The notes: a model not told the origin generated them from the sequence alone. A stretch of 64,000 nt of DNA from Myceligenerans pegani (GCF_014892515.1 NZ_JADBGR010000107.1:62001-126000), one strand, 5' to 3'. Positions 25,671-34,187 are shown, numbered from the stretch's first letter. Made by a program: numbers and translations.

Positions 25671-26699
25671 ATGGACGCCGTCATCCTCCGCGACTTCGGA
25701 CCCGCCGAGAACCTCGAGCTCGCACAGGCCCCGGACCCGGTGCCGGGCCCGGGCCAGGTGCTCGTCGACGCCGTCGCGCACGGCGTGCACCTGGTCGACA
25801 CCAGGCTGCGCGCCGGCGAGGCGGGCCCGCTCCCCCTCCCCCGGCTCCCCGCCATCCCGGGACGTGAGGTCGCCGGGACCGTCTCGGCCGTCGGCCCGGG
25901 AGTCGCGCCGTCGTGGATCGGCACGGCCGTCGTCGCCCACGTCGGGCCGCGGCCCGACGGCGGCGGGTACGCGAGGAAGGTCGCGGTCGACGAGGAGCGG
26001 CTGCACCGCGTTCCCGCCGGGCCGGACGGCGCCACCATGGAGCCGGCCGACGCGATCGCCATGATCGGCACCGGCCGGATGGCGGTCTACACGCTCGACA
26101 TCGCGTCGATCTCCGCGGCGGACGTCGTCGTGGTCACGGCGGCCGCGGGCGGGCTCGGCACGCTGTTCGTCCAGGAGGCGCTGCGGGCCGGTGCCCGCGT
26201 CCTCGCGCTCGCCGGCGGCGAGTCCAAGCTCGGCGCCCTGCGGGCCGTGACCGCGGGGACCGACCGGATCGCGCTCGTCGACTACTCCGCCGAGGGCTGG
26301 GAGGAGACCGCCCGGGCGGCGCTCAGCTCGCTCGACGCCACGGACGGCGCCACCCTCGTGCTCGACGGCGTCGGCGGCTCGCTGGGCACCGCCGCCACCC
26401 GCCTGCTCGGCGGGCGGGGCGTGCTCGTCGTCCACGGCTGGGCGTCGGGCGGCCCGAACGCGTTCGCGACGAACGCGGCCGGGGCCGGCACCGGTGCCCC
26501 CGAGGTCGAGGTCCGGTACGCCGTCGGCCCCGACGCCCCGCCGATGAGCGACCAGCGTCCCTATCAGGAGCGGGCGCTGGCCAAGGCGGCGTCGGGCGAG
26601 TGGCGCGTCCTCACCCACCGCGTCCCCTTCGCGGAGGCCGCGCGCGCCCACCGCGAGCTGGAGGAACGCCGTACCACGGGCAAGGTGGTCCTGGTGTGA
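25671..26699 (+). CDS. Zinc-free quinone oxidoreductase-like (MDR family)
   Basis: 342 residues. N-terminal GroES-like domain (VLVDAVAHGVHLVDTRLRAGEAG; PAIPGREVAGTVSAVGPGV) and a Rossmann domain with VTAAAGGLGTLFVQEALRAGARVLAL, the AxxGxxG NADPH motif of quinone oxidoreductases. It lacks the structural-zinc Cys cluster. ATG at 25671 is chosen since the MerR-type -10 box ends six bases before it; TTG 25650 and ATG 25653 would lie inside the promoter. It reduces quinones or enones, consistent with a MerR-type stress response. Confidence 0.88.
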   Translation: MDAVILRDFGPAENLELAQAPDPVPGPGQVLVDAVAHGVHLVDTRLRAGEAGPLPLPRLPAIPGREVAGTVSAVGPGVAPSWIGTAVVAHVGPRPDGGGYARKVAVDEERLHRVPAGPDGATMEPADAIAMIGTGRMAVYTLDIASISAADVVVVTAAAGGLGTLFVQEALRAGARVLALAGGESKLGALRAVTAGTDRIALVDYSAEGWEETARAALSSLDATDGATLVLDGVGGSLGTAATRLLGGRGVLVVHGWASGGPNAFATNAAGAGTGAPEVEVRYAVGPDAPPMSDQRPYQERALAKAASGEWRVLTHRVPFAEAARAHRELEERRTTGKVVLV

Positions 26700-26709
26700 C
26701 GGCCCGGGG

Positions 26710-28197
26710 TCACGCTCGCGCCAGCCGCTCCTTCAGCCGGCCGATCGACCCCTCGTAGACCGACGGGTCGATCGGCAGGAGCCACTGCTTGACCTTGACG
26801 CCCCGCGAGACGTTCAGGTCGATGTCGTCGAGGGTCTCGTCGACGTTGTGCATCGAGAACGGGATGACGCACGTCCCGCGCGCGTGATGCCCCTGGGTGC
26901 GCTCCTCGGTCCAGCGCAGCCGCGCCTCCACCAGCTCCCGCCGCTCCTCCAGCGGCGGCAGCGGCACCTTCCCCGCCAGGTGGGCGCCGATCCAGAGCGC
27001 TCCCGCCTCGGCGCTGAGCGGGCTGAAGTAGGACGAGTTGTAGCCGTTGAAGGTCAGGTTCGGCACGTCGTGCGGGAGGATCTGCCGCCACAGGTGGAAG
27101 TTGCCGTCGTCGTCGAGCAGCCGCTTCTGGATCTTCTGGTCGAGGAACGGCACCCGCTGGTGCCACCCCGTCCCGCACACGACCAGGTCCGCCGGGACGA
27201 TGTGGCCGTCCGACAGCTTCGCGTACGGGCGCCCGTCCCTGATGACGAACCGCTCGATCACCGTGTCCCGGTGCACGACGATCTTCCCGCTGCGGATCTG
27301 CTCGAAGAACTGGTCGCTGACGAGCGAGACGGACTGCCGGGCGATGTCGGTGAACACGCCGTGCGGCACGAGGCCGAGCTTGCGCAGCGTGAGCTGCCGG
27401 GTGGTGATCGTGGCGATCGAGCCGATCATCGCGCGGGTGACGAGGCGTCCCCGGCCGTGCAGGAAGTTCTCGATCCCGACCGGCGTGATGTAGCGGAACA
27501 GTCCCTCACCGAGTCGCGTGAGCAGGAGGTACTTGAAGTTGAGCACGCGGCCGATCTTCTTCGGCATCTTCCACAGCAGGCTGCGGGCGACCACCCGCGT
27601 GCTCGCCGCGATCGGCCCCAGCGACGTCGCGATGTCGCACGCCGACTTGCCGTAGCCCACGACCAGGACGTGCCTTCCCGCGCCCTCCGTGATGTCGTTG
27701 AGCTGCGAGGGCGCCAGCAGCCGCCCGCCGTGCCGCACCAGGTCGGAGTACCCCTCGTACTTCGGCAGCACCGGGTCGGAGAAGATCCCGTTGGCGACGA
27801 CCAGGTGGTCGAACCGCTCCGGCGCCTGCAGCGAGCCGCCCGCCGGGCGTACCGTGACCAGCCAGCCGTCCTCCGCGTCGGTCGGTTCCGTCCGGACCAC
27901 TTCGGTGGACAGCCGCAGGCTGGGCCCGAGGCCGAACTTCCGCACGTATGCCTCGAGGTACGCCTGCACCTGCGCCCCGGACGGCCACTCCGGGTACTCC
28001 GCCGGCATCGGATGGTCCGAGAACGTGTAGGTGTCCTTGTTGTTCTGCGTCGTCAGCCCCGAGTACCGGCGCGTGCGGCTCCACACACCGCCCACGTCCG
28101 GCGCCTTCTCGAAGACCACCACCTCGTGGCCCAGCTCCCGCAACACCTTGAGTACCGCCAGCCCGGCGAACCCTGCTCCCACGACCGCGACCCGCAC
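26710..28197 (-). CDS. Flavin-containing monooxygenase
   Basis: 495 residues of the FMO/Baeyer-Villiger-like flavoproteins. FAD motif VVGAGFAG at the N-terminus, FSDHPMPAEYPEWPS after it, and a second NADPH motif VVGYGKSACDIA (about 170). ATG-less start: GTG at 28197 gives the Rossmann strand at once and has AGGTGAG upstream. It is convergent with the quinone oxidoreductase, the two stop codons lying inside a small GTGAC/GTCAC hairpin (26695-26715). Substrate unknown; likely oxygenates a lipophilic ketone, amine or sulfide. Confidence 0.9.
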   Translation of the reverse strand: MRVAVVGAGFAGLAVLKVLRELGHEVVVFEKAPDVGGVWSRTRRYSGLTTQNNKDTYTFSDHPMPAEYPEWPSGAQVQAYLEAYVRKFGLGPSLRLSTEVVRTEPTDAEDGWLVTVRPAGGSLQAPERFDHLVVANGIFSDPVLPKYEGYSDLVRHGGRLLAPSQLNDITEGAGRHVLVVGYGKSACDIATSLGPIAASTRVVARSLLWKMPKKIGRVLNFKYLLLTRLGEGLFRYITPVGIENFLHGRGRLVTRAMIGSIATITTRQLTLRKLGLVPHGVFTDIARQSVSLVSDQFFEQIRSGKIVVHRDTVIERFVIRDGRPYAKLSDGHIVPADLVVCGTGWHQRVPFLDQKIQKRLLDDDGNFHLWRQILPHDVPNLTFNGYNSSYFSPLSAEAGALWIGAHLAGKVPLPPLEERRELVEARLRWTEERTQGHHARGTCVIPFSMHNVDETLDDIDLNVSRGVKVKQWLLPIDPSVYEGSIGRLKERLARA

Positions 28198-28338
28198 GTC
28201 CGCTCACCTCATCCCGTCGACGTTTCCCGATGTCAGGGACCGAACCGTAACGATGTGCCAGGAGCTCGGACTCCACGGCAGTAATTGACAAGGCCGGATA
28301 TGAGCGATATGCACGAAGCTGGGTACGCGACCGCCCGG

Positions 28339-28716
28339 CTACGCCGCGCCGAACGCCACCGGGTCGTCCGGCCGCCGCGGCCGCAGCTCCGCGGGCGCCG
28401 GCCAGCCGAGCTCGACGCGCTCGACGACGGCGTCGACCGCGCCGAAGTCGTCCGTCTGCACGACGACGCGGCCCGGGCGCACGTCCACGATCCGGACCCG
28501 GAGCGGGTCCTGTCCCGGACGCTCGAGCGTCCAGATCTCCGCGAGCCAGCGCAGCCCGAGCTCGTCGAGCACCTCCTCGGCCTCGACCCAGCCGACGGCG
28601 CCCGACACGTCCCTCCCCAGCAGCGAGACCGCCACCCAGTCGTCACCCTCCGGCCGGATCCAGCCGACCAGCTCTCCGTCCTCCCGCCGGTGCGGGATCC
28701 ACCCCTGAGGAACCAT
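28339..28716 (-). CDS. Hypothetical 125-residue protein
   Basis: A compact soluble beta-rich protein (GWIRPEGDDWVAVSLLGRD; VRIVDVRPGRVVVQTDDFG) found widely in actinobacteria by impression; I do not recognise a named domain. TAGCGT lies seven bases before the ATG at 28716, supporting a leaderless transcript. The 141 bases between it and the FMO start hold the FMO promoter (TACGGT-like element near 28246) and nothing else evident. Confidence 0.7.
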   Translation of the reverse strand: MVPQGWIPHRREDGELVGWIRPEGDDWVAVSLLGRDVSGAVGWVEAEEVLDELGLRWLAEIWTLERPGQDPLRVRIVDVRPGRVVVQTDDFGAVDAVVERVELGWPAPAELRPRRPDDPVAFGAA

Positions 28717-28780
28717 GCCGCCGACGCTAACCGCGTCGCCCCGCCGCGGCCAGCGTTTTCGGCGTCGCCGGCACGAACGC

Positions 28781-28807
28781 CGTCACATCCGTGGCCGCCG
28801 GGTTGTC
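28781..28807 (+). promoter_or_regulatory. ECF41-type promoter, autoregulatory
   Basis: CGTCACA (28781-28787), 16 bases, TGTC (28804-28807). The published ECF41 consensus is TGTCACA-N16-CGTC, so each half has one mismatch and the spacing is exact. It lies 29 bases upstream of a sigma gene with all three ECF41 marker motifs. Confidence 0.65.
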
Positions 28808-28836
28808 GGACGGGGAACGGACGAGAGGATGGCCCC

Positions 28837-29856
28837 ATGACCGAGGACACCGCCGGGACCCGCATCATCGACGACGACGCCCTCGACCGGCTCCGGCCGC
28901 TGTCGTTCGCGGTGGCCTACCGCATGCTCGGGAGCGTGGCCGAGGCCGAGGACGTGGTGCAGGAGGCGCTCCTCAAGGTCGCCCAGCAGGCCGACGAGCC
29001 GGGCGGCGTGCGCAACCCGGACGCGTTCGTCACCACGGTCACCACCCGGCTGTCGATCAACGTGCTGCGCTCGGCGCGCGCCCGCCGCGAGACGTACGTG
29101 GGGCCGTGGCTGCCGGAGCCGCTCATGGACGCGACCGCCGTCGCGCACGCCGCTCCCGCACCCGACGCCGCCGCGCACGCCGAGCTCGCCGACGACCTCT
29201 CGACCGCCTTCCTCGTGGTCCTCGAGACGCTCACGCCGACCGAGCGGGCCGCGTTCCTGCTGCACGACGTGCTCGGCTACCCGCACGGCGAGGCCGCCGA
29301 GATCATCGGGACGACCGCCGTCTCGGCCCGGCAGCTCGCCTCGCGGGCACGGCGGCGGATCGAGGCGAAGCGGTCCGAGGCCCTGGGCCGCACGCACGCC
29401 CGCCGGGACCGGGAGGAGGCGAACCGGCTCGTGGGCCGCTTCCTCGCCGCGATCGAGGAGGGGAAGGTCGAGGCGTTCGTCGACGTCCTCGCCGACGACG
29501 TCGTCTTCACCGGCGACGGCGGCGGCAACGTCCCGCCCGGGTTCGCCATCAGCAAGCCGATGTCGGGCCGCGAGCGCGTCGCGAAGCTGCTCACCGGCTT
29601 CACCCGGCGCGGCATGTCGGGCCTGGCGTACTACGTCCCGGAGGACATCAACGGCGCGCCGGGCCTGGTCATCATGGCCTCCGACGACCTGGGCGGGGGT
29701 GTGCTCGGCACGCTGTCCTTCGAGATCGGCACGACGGCGGACGGCTCGGCGCGGATCGCCGCCGCCCACGGCGTCGTGAACCCGGCCAAGCTCGGCCACC
29801 TGGGACGCCTGGCGGACCTGGACCGCATCGCGGCGTACGTGCGCGGCGGCCGGTAA
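28837..29856 (+). CDS. ECF41-family RNA polymerase sigma factor with SnoaL-like C-terminus
   Basis: 339 residues. Region 2 (PLSFAVAYRMLGSVAEAEDVVQEA) and region 4 (LTPTERAAFLLHDVLGYPHGEAAEIIGTTAVSARQ) are joined by a linker with the ECF41 motif WLPEP (91-95). A fused NTF2/SnoaL-like C-domain (about 195-335) carries DGGGN (227-231) and NPAKL (315-319), the other ECF41 markers (DGGGR/K, NPDKL). In this group the C-domain replaces an anti-sigma factor. The usual partner gene (carboxymuconolactone decarboxylase, oxidoreductase or epimerase) is not next to it, so its regulon lies elsewhere apart from the autoregulatory promoter. Confidence 0.92.
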   Translation: MTEDTAGTRIIDDDALDRLRPLSFAVAYRMLGSVAEAEDVVQEALLKVAQQADEPGGVRNPDAFVTTVTTRLSINVLRSARARRETYVGPWLPEPLMDATAVAHAAPAPDAAAHAELADDLSTAFLVVLETLTPTERAAFLLHDVLGYPHGEAAEIIGTTAVSARQLASRARRRIEAKRSEALGRTHARRDREEANRLVGRFLAAIEEGKVEAFVDVLADDVVFTGDGGGNVPPGFAISKPMSGRERVAKLLTGFTRRGMSGLAYYVPEDINGAPGLVIMASDDLGGGVLGTLSFEIGTTADGSARIAAAHGVVNPAKLGHLGRLADLDRIAAYVRGGR

Positions 29857-29892
29857 ATTCCGTTGAGGCCGGCGGAGCGGCCTGGTTACCGT
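29854..29892 (+). promoter_or_regulatory. WhiB7-like promoter of the Erm gene
   Basis: An AT-only stretch TAAATT (29854-29859, overlapping the sigma stop) sits three bases before -35 TTGAGG (29863-29868), then an 18-base spacer and -10 TACCGT (29887-29892). An AT-rich block just upstream of the -35 is the hallmark of WhiB7-dependent antibiotic-induced promoters in actinobacteria. The predicted transcript start coincides with the ATG at 29900. Confidence 0.55.
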
Positions 29893-29899
29893 GCCTGCC

Positions 29900-29971
29900 A
29901 TGTTCATGGTGATGGTGCGCCGTGGCCGGGCAGCGGTCGAGGCGCGAGTGGGGATGGCACCCGCTCACTGA
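29900..29971 (+). CDS. Possible 23-residue leader peptide of the Erm gene
   Basis: ATG at 29900 opens a 23-codon frame, beginning MFMVMVRRGRAAV and ending at TGA 29969-29971. It lies seven bases after the -10 box and overlaps the Erm start (GTG 29922) in another frame. It contains Arg-Gly-Arg, the +x+ pattern at which macrolide-bound ribosomes stall. Too short to prove; the case rests on position and motif. Confidence 0.35.
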   Translation: MFMVMVRRGRAAVEARVGMAPAH

Positions 29972-30446
29972 CGAGTTCGCCCGCCGGGTCGTGGCCGACG
30001 CCCGTGTCCGCCCCGGCGAGCTGGTCCTGGACCTGGGCGCGGGCACCGGGGCACTGACCCGGCCGCTCGTGGACGCCGGGGCGCGCGTGCTGGCCGTCGA
30101 GCTGCATTCGGGCCGCGCACGGCGCCTGCGGGAGCGGTTCGCCGACGACGACGTCCGGGTGCTGGAGATCGACCTGGCCGACCTACGCCTGCCGCGGCGG
30201 CCGTTCCGCGTGGTGGCGAGCCCGCCGTACGGGATCACGACGGCGCTGGTGCGGGCGCTGACGGTGCGCGGCTCGGCACTGCGGCGGGCCGACCTGGTGG
30301 TACAGCGCCAGGCCGCCCGGCGCCTCGCGGAGCGGTACGCCCGGACGCCCCGGTGGAGCGTCACCGCGTGGCGCCCGCTGCCGCGCCGCGCGTTCCGGCC
30401 GCCGCCACGGGTGGACTCGTGCCTGCTGACGGTCCGGCGGGGCTGA
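29922..30446 (+). CDS. Short Erm-type 23S rRNA adenine methyltransferase (Erm(37)-like)
   Basis: 174 residues. SAM motif I is LDLGAGTGAL (36-45), VEL ends strand 2 (59-61), and motif IV is SPPYG (100-104) where most Erm enzymes have NxPY/F. The opening REWGWHPLTDEFA resembles mycobacterial Erm(37). Full Erm proteins are about 250 residues; this one, like Erm(37), lacks most of the C-terminal helical domain but keeps RPPPRVDSCLLTV. It should methylate A2058 or neighbours and reduce macrolide binding. The GTG start overlaps the leader frame and has no clear Shine-Dalgarno, so translation may depend on the leader. Confidence 0.88.
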   Translation: MAGQRSRREWGWHPLTDEFARRVVADARVRPGELVLDLGAGTGALTRPLVDAGARVLAVELHSGRARRLRERFADDDVRVLEIDLADLRLPRRPFRVVASPPYGITTALVRALTVRGSALRRADLVVQRQAARRLAERYARTPRWSVTAWRPLPRRAFRPPPRVDSCLLTVRRG

Positions 30447-30468
30447 CGACCTGGGGTAGCGTGCCTCC

Positions 30469-32112
30469 GTGACCCGCGCTCGCCTGCCCTGGACACGGAT
30501 CGGTTTCGTCGGCCTGGTCACCACCTCCCTCGTGCTGGGGGGCTGGGGCTTCGCGCTCGACACCGCGGACGTCCCCGGCCGCACCTGGTTCGACGTCCTC
30601 TACTACGACCTCCAGCTCTTCGTGCTGGGCGCCGACCCCGCGAGCGACGGCGGCGCCCTGTCGTGGCAGCTCCAGGTGGCCCGTTTCGTGGCCCCGGCGA
30701 CGGCGGTCTGGGCGATCGTCGAGGCGGTCCGCGCGCTGTTCGCCGAGCGCATGCGGCGCATGCGGGAGCGGCGGACGAAGGGCCACGCGATCGTCGTCGG
30801 GCGGACCGACGCGGCCGTGGCCGTGGCCGACGCGCTCCGCACCGGGGGTCACACCGTCCTGCGGGCGGACGGCGACGACGACCTGGACGACGCCGGCCTG
30901 CGAGGCGCGGCCGTCCTGTACGCGTGCGCCGACGACTCGGGCAACCCGAGCGTCAACGTGCTGACCGTCGCCTCCGTCGCGAACACGGTGCGCGAGCGCG
31001 GCCGCGGGCCGCGGCGGCTGTACGCGCACGTCGGCGACCCGGACCTGGCCGCCGCGCTGCAGGCACGCCACCTCGCGGGCGAGTCGACGGGCGTCGACTT
31101 CTTCACGCTCGACGCGCTGGCCGCCCAGAGCCTCGCCGCGCGCGAGGCCGAGGCGCTGGCCGCCGCGGCGGCGGTGGCGGTGATCGGATCGGGCGACCTG
31201 GCCCGCGCCCTCGTCGTGGCGCTGGCCCGCGAGTGGGAACTGGTGGCGGGCGTGCGAAGCCGCCTGACGATCCTGCTCGTCGCCGACGACGCCCCCGCCG
31301 TCGCCACCGAGCTGACCAACCGCTGGGGCGTCGTCATGGAGGCGTGCGACCTGCTGCCCGTGACCGAGCTGCCGGACTCGGCGGCGCCGGACCGGATCTA
31401 CGTGTGCCCGGACGACGAGGACGCCGCGCTGTACACGGCGCTCACGGACACGAGGCTGTGGCACGGGGCACCGGGATCGCTCGTGCTGGTGCTCGACCGC
31501 CTGGCGGGGCTCGGGGGCGTGCTGGACGGCGACGGCGCCCGCGTGCTGGACGACCTGGACGGCCGCCTGCGGACGGTCGTGGTGCACGACCTGCTCGCGC
31601 ACACCCGCTATCCCGAGCCGCGCATCCACGAGGACGTGTACGACCGGCTCGCGCGCGCCGTGCACCACGTCTACCTGCGCAACCAGCTCGAACGCGGCGT
31701 CGTGTGGGCGAGCACGCCCGCGATGCGCCGGTGGGAGGACCTCACCGAGGACCTGCGCGAGTCCAACCGCGGCTGGGTGGTCGGCCTCCCGGACCGCCTG
31801 GCGCGCGTGGGCGGCACGATCGCGCCGCGCGACGGCGGCACCGACGCGGAGATCTCGGGCCCGATGCTGGACCGCCTCGCCAAGGCCGAGCACGACCTGT
31901 GGGAGGCGGTGCGCATCGACCTCGGCTGGCGCTACGGCCCCGTGCGCGACGACGCGAAGCGGCTGCACCCGATGATCGGCGTGCCGTGGGAGGACCTGCC
32001 CGAGCTCGAGAAGGAGAAGGACCGCGACGTGATCCGCAACCTCCCGGAGATCCTGGCGGAGTTCGGCCTGGAGCTCGTCTTCTACGACCACGCCACGGCG
32101 CAGGTTCCCTGA
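30469..32112 (+). CDS. Two-helix membrane protein with TrkA-type Rossmann domains and a C-terminal RyR domain
   Basis: 547 residues. Two membrane segments (about 9-30 and 70-90), then a Rossmann-like TrkA-N segment (GHAIVVGRTDAAVAVADAL, about 104) and a second one (VAVIGSGDLARALVVALA, about 237). The last 120 residues match the ryanodine-receptor (RyR) repeat as found in bacteria: WEDLTEDLRESNR, then LAKAEHDLW, GWRYGPVRDD, HPMIGVPWEDLPELEKEKDRD. This is the layout of a nucleotide-gated membrane sensor or channel-like protein, but no pore filter (TxGYG) is present. TAGCGT lies six bases before the GTG. It follows Erm by 22 bases. Role unknown. Confidence 0.85.
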   Translation: MTRARLPWTRIGFVGLVTTSLVLGGWGFALDTADVPGRTWFDVLYYDLQLFVLGADPASDGGALSWQLQVARFVAPATAVWAIVEAVRALFAERMRRMRERRTKGHAIVVGRTDAAVAVADALRTGGHTVLRADGDDDLDDAGLRGAAVLYACADDSGNPSVNVLTVASVANTVRERGRGPRRLYAHVGDPDLAAALQARHLAGESTGVDFFTLDALAAQSLAAREAEALAAAAAVAVIGSGDLARALVVALAREWELVAGVRSRLTILLVADDAPAVATELTNRWGVVMEACDLLPVTELPDSAAPDRIYVCPDDEDAALYTALTDTRLWHGAPGSLVLVLDRLAGLGGVLDGDGARVLDDLDGRLRTVVVHDLLAHTRYPEPRIHEDVYDRLARAVHHVYLRNQLERGVVWASTPAMRRWEDLTEDLRESNRGWVVGLPDRLARVGGTIAPRDGGTDAEISGPMLDRLAKAEHDLWEAVRIDLGWRYGPVRDDAKRLHPMIGVPWEDLPELEKEKDRDVIRNLPEILAEFGLELVFYDHATAQVP

Positions 32113-32121
32113 CGGTGGCGC

Positions 32122-32814
32122 CTACGCGGCCGGCCCGTCCGCGCCCAGGTGACGCAGGACCGCGAGGACACGGCGGTGGGCCGTCGCGTCCTGCGGCAGG
32201 TCCAGCTTCGTGAAGATCGCCGCGACGTTCTTCTCCACCGCCCCGTACGACAGCACCAGCTCCTGCGCGATCGCCCCGTTCGACAGGCCCTGCGCCATCA
32301 GCCCCAGCACCTCCCGCTCCCGCGGCGTCAGGCGGGCCAGGCCCGGGTCCGCCGCGCTGCGCGCCGCGCCCAGCAGCTGCGTCACCACCTCCGGGTCCAG
32401 CACCGTCTCCCCCGCCGCGACCCGCGCCAGCGCCGACGTGAAGTCCCGTACGTCCGCCACCCGGTCCTTGAGCAGATAGCCCACTCCGCGGGCGTCCGCC
32501 TCCAGCAGCCGCGACGCGTACGTGGTCTCGATCCACTGGGAGAACAGCAGCACCGGCAGGCCCGGCAGCCGCTCCCGCAGCGCGAGCACCGCCCGCAGCC
32601 CCTCGTCGGTGTGCGACGGCGGCATCCGCACGTCCGCCACCACCACCTCCGGCGGCGCGCCGGCGTCCGCGAGCGCCGTCACCTCCGCCACGAGGGCGTC
32701 CCCGTCGGCCACGGCCGCGACGACCTCGTGGCCGCGGCGCGCGAGGAGGGCGGCCAGTCCGTCGCGCAGGATCACGGAGTCCTCGGCGATGACGACGCGC
32801 AGGCCGGGCGTCAC
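32122..32814 (-). CDS. NarL/FixJ-family response regulator (second copy)
   Basis: 230 residues, paralogue of the regulator at 6717-7406. Receiver IAEDSVILRDGL, Asp in VVADVRMPPS, Lys in YLLKDRVADV; LuxR helix-turn-helix LTPREREVLGLMAQGLSNGAIA and AVEKNVAAIFTKLDLP. GTG at 32814 overlaps the kinase stop (GTGA), the same arrangement as in the first pair. Probably binds a GGG-N4-CCCTAC box upstream of its operon. Confidence 0.92.
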   Translation of the reverse strand: MTPGLRVVIAEDSVILRDGLAALLARRGHEVVAAVADGDALVAEVTALADAGAPPEVVVADVRMPPSHTDEGLRAVLALRERLPGLPVLLFSQWIETTYASRLLEADARGVGYLLKDRVADVRDFTSALARVAAGETVLDPEVVTQLLGAARSAADPGLARLTPREREVLGLMAQGLSNGAIAQELVLSYGAVEKNVAAIFTKLDLPQDATAHRRVLAVLRHLGADGPAA

Positions 32815-34127
32815 GGGCGGGTGCTGGTCGGCAGTGTCACGGTCACCACCGTAGGCCCTCCGGCGGGGCTGGCCAGGTCGAACGCGCCGTCGATGGCGCG
32901 CACCCGTGCCATGAGGCCGGCCAGGCCGGTCCGTTCCCCGGCGCCGTCGCCGACGACGACGGCCCCGCCCCGCCCGTCGTCGCGCACCTCGAGCCGCAGC
33001 GTGCCGTTCGCGCGTTCCACGCGCACGGCGACGGCGTTCGCGGCGGCGTGCTTGGCGGCGTTGGTGACGAGCTCGGCGACGGTGTAGTAGGCGATGGACT
33101 CGACGGCGGGGGCGAGCCGGGGTTGTTCGACGCCGGGCGCGATGTCGACGGTGACGGGCAGCGGCGCCCGGGCAGCGAGCGTGCGGAGCGCCACGGCGAG
33201 TCCGCTGTCGAGGGCGGCGGGGTGGATGCCGCGCGCGATCTCCCGCAGTTCGGCGAGGGTCTCGAGCGCGGACGCGTGGGCGGTGTCGAGCAGGCCGGAC
33301 GCGAGCTCGGGCGCGCCGTCGGCGAGGTGCTCGCGCGCCTCGTCGACCTGCATGGCGACGGCGACGAGGCGGGCCTGGGTGCCGTCGTGCAGGTCGCGCT
33401 CGATGCGGCGGAGGCGTGCGTCGGCGCCCTCGACGGCGCCGGCGCGGGAGGCACGCAGCTCGGCGACGCGCAGGGCGCCGCGGGTCGGGCCGAGGAGGGC
33501 CTGGCCGAGGATCTGCAGCAGCATCGTGAACAGGCGCATCACCCACGGCCACAGGTACAGCACGAGGATGCCGGCGGCGACGCCCACGGCGATGCGGTCG
33601 GGCGTGTCCACGAACCAGTCGCCGAACGACGCGCCGCGGTGCCAGGAGCCGTCGCCCGCCTGCTGCGGCGGGAGCCAGCGGTACCAGGCCGGGTAGGTGA
33701 TCGCGCCGAGCGCCGTGCAGACGAACACGGTGCTCACGACGAATCCGATGACCGTGACCGGGAACGAGACGAACAGGAACAGGAGCGCGCGCCAGCCGGT
33801 GCTGTCGCCCAGCAGGGATCCGAGGCCGCGCCAGAACCCGCGTCCGCGCCGGAAGGGAGGCGGCTCAGCGATCTCGGTGCGGAGCGTCTGCCGCAGGAGC
33901 CCGCGGTGGAGGGCGCCCCAGCCGCGTCCCCCCGCCACCATGCCGCCGCCGACCCAGAGTCCGGCCACGGTGACGGCGAGTCCCGCGGTGAGCGCGATCG
34001 TGGTCAGCATGTACGCCAGGCCGAACGGGGCGACGAGCAGCGCGAGCCACAGGTAGCCGTACTCGGCCCAGGTCCGCGTGCGGAAGGGCGCGGTGCCGAA
34101 GCCGATGCGCGAGGTCATGGTGGTCAT
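32811..34127 (-). CDS. Sensor histidine kinase with four-helix sensor (second copy)
   Basis: 438 residues, same architecture as the kinase at 5374: membrane sensor (about 25-205; EYGYLWLALLVAPFGLAYM, LFLFVSFPVTVIGFVV), phospho-His in ERDLHDGTQARLVAVAMQ, ATPase domain VTNAAKHA and DDGRGG. ATG at 34127 (MTTMTSRIG) is used; a second ATG lies three codons in. Divergent from a DUF4097 gene, which suggests an envelope-stress sensor of LiaS type. Confidence 0.92.
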   Translation of the reverse strand: MTTMTSRIGFGTAPFRTRTWAEYGYLWLALLVAPFGLAYMLTTIALTAGLAVTVAGLWVGGGMVAGGRGWGALHRGLLRQTLRTEIAEPPPFRRGRGFWRGLGSLLGDSTGWRALLFLFVSFPVTVIGFVVSTVFVCTALGAITYPAWYRWLPPQQAGDGSWHRGASFGDWFVDTPDRIAVGVAAGILVLYLWPWVMRLFTMLLQILGQALLGPTRGALRVAELRASRAGAVEGADARLRRIERDLHDGTQARLVAVAMQVDEAREHLADGAPELASGLLDTAHASALETLAELREIARGIHPAALDSGLAVALRTLAARAPLPVTVDIAPGVEQPRLAPAVESIAYYTVAELVTNAAKHAAANAVAVRVERANGTLRLEVRDDGRGGAVVVGDGAGERTGLAGLMARVRAIDGAFDLASPAGGPTVVTVTLPTSTRP

Positions 34128-34187
34128 GTTCCCAGCCTGCGGCCCGCGGTGTGCGGGCGGCCATGGTGCGTGCCGGTGAACTCGGGA

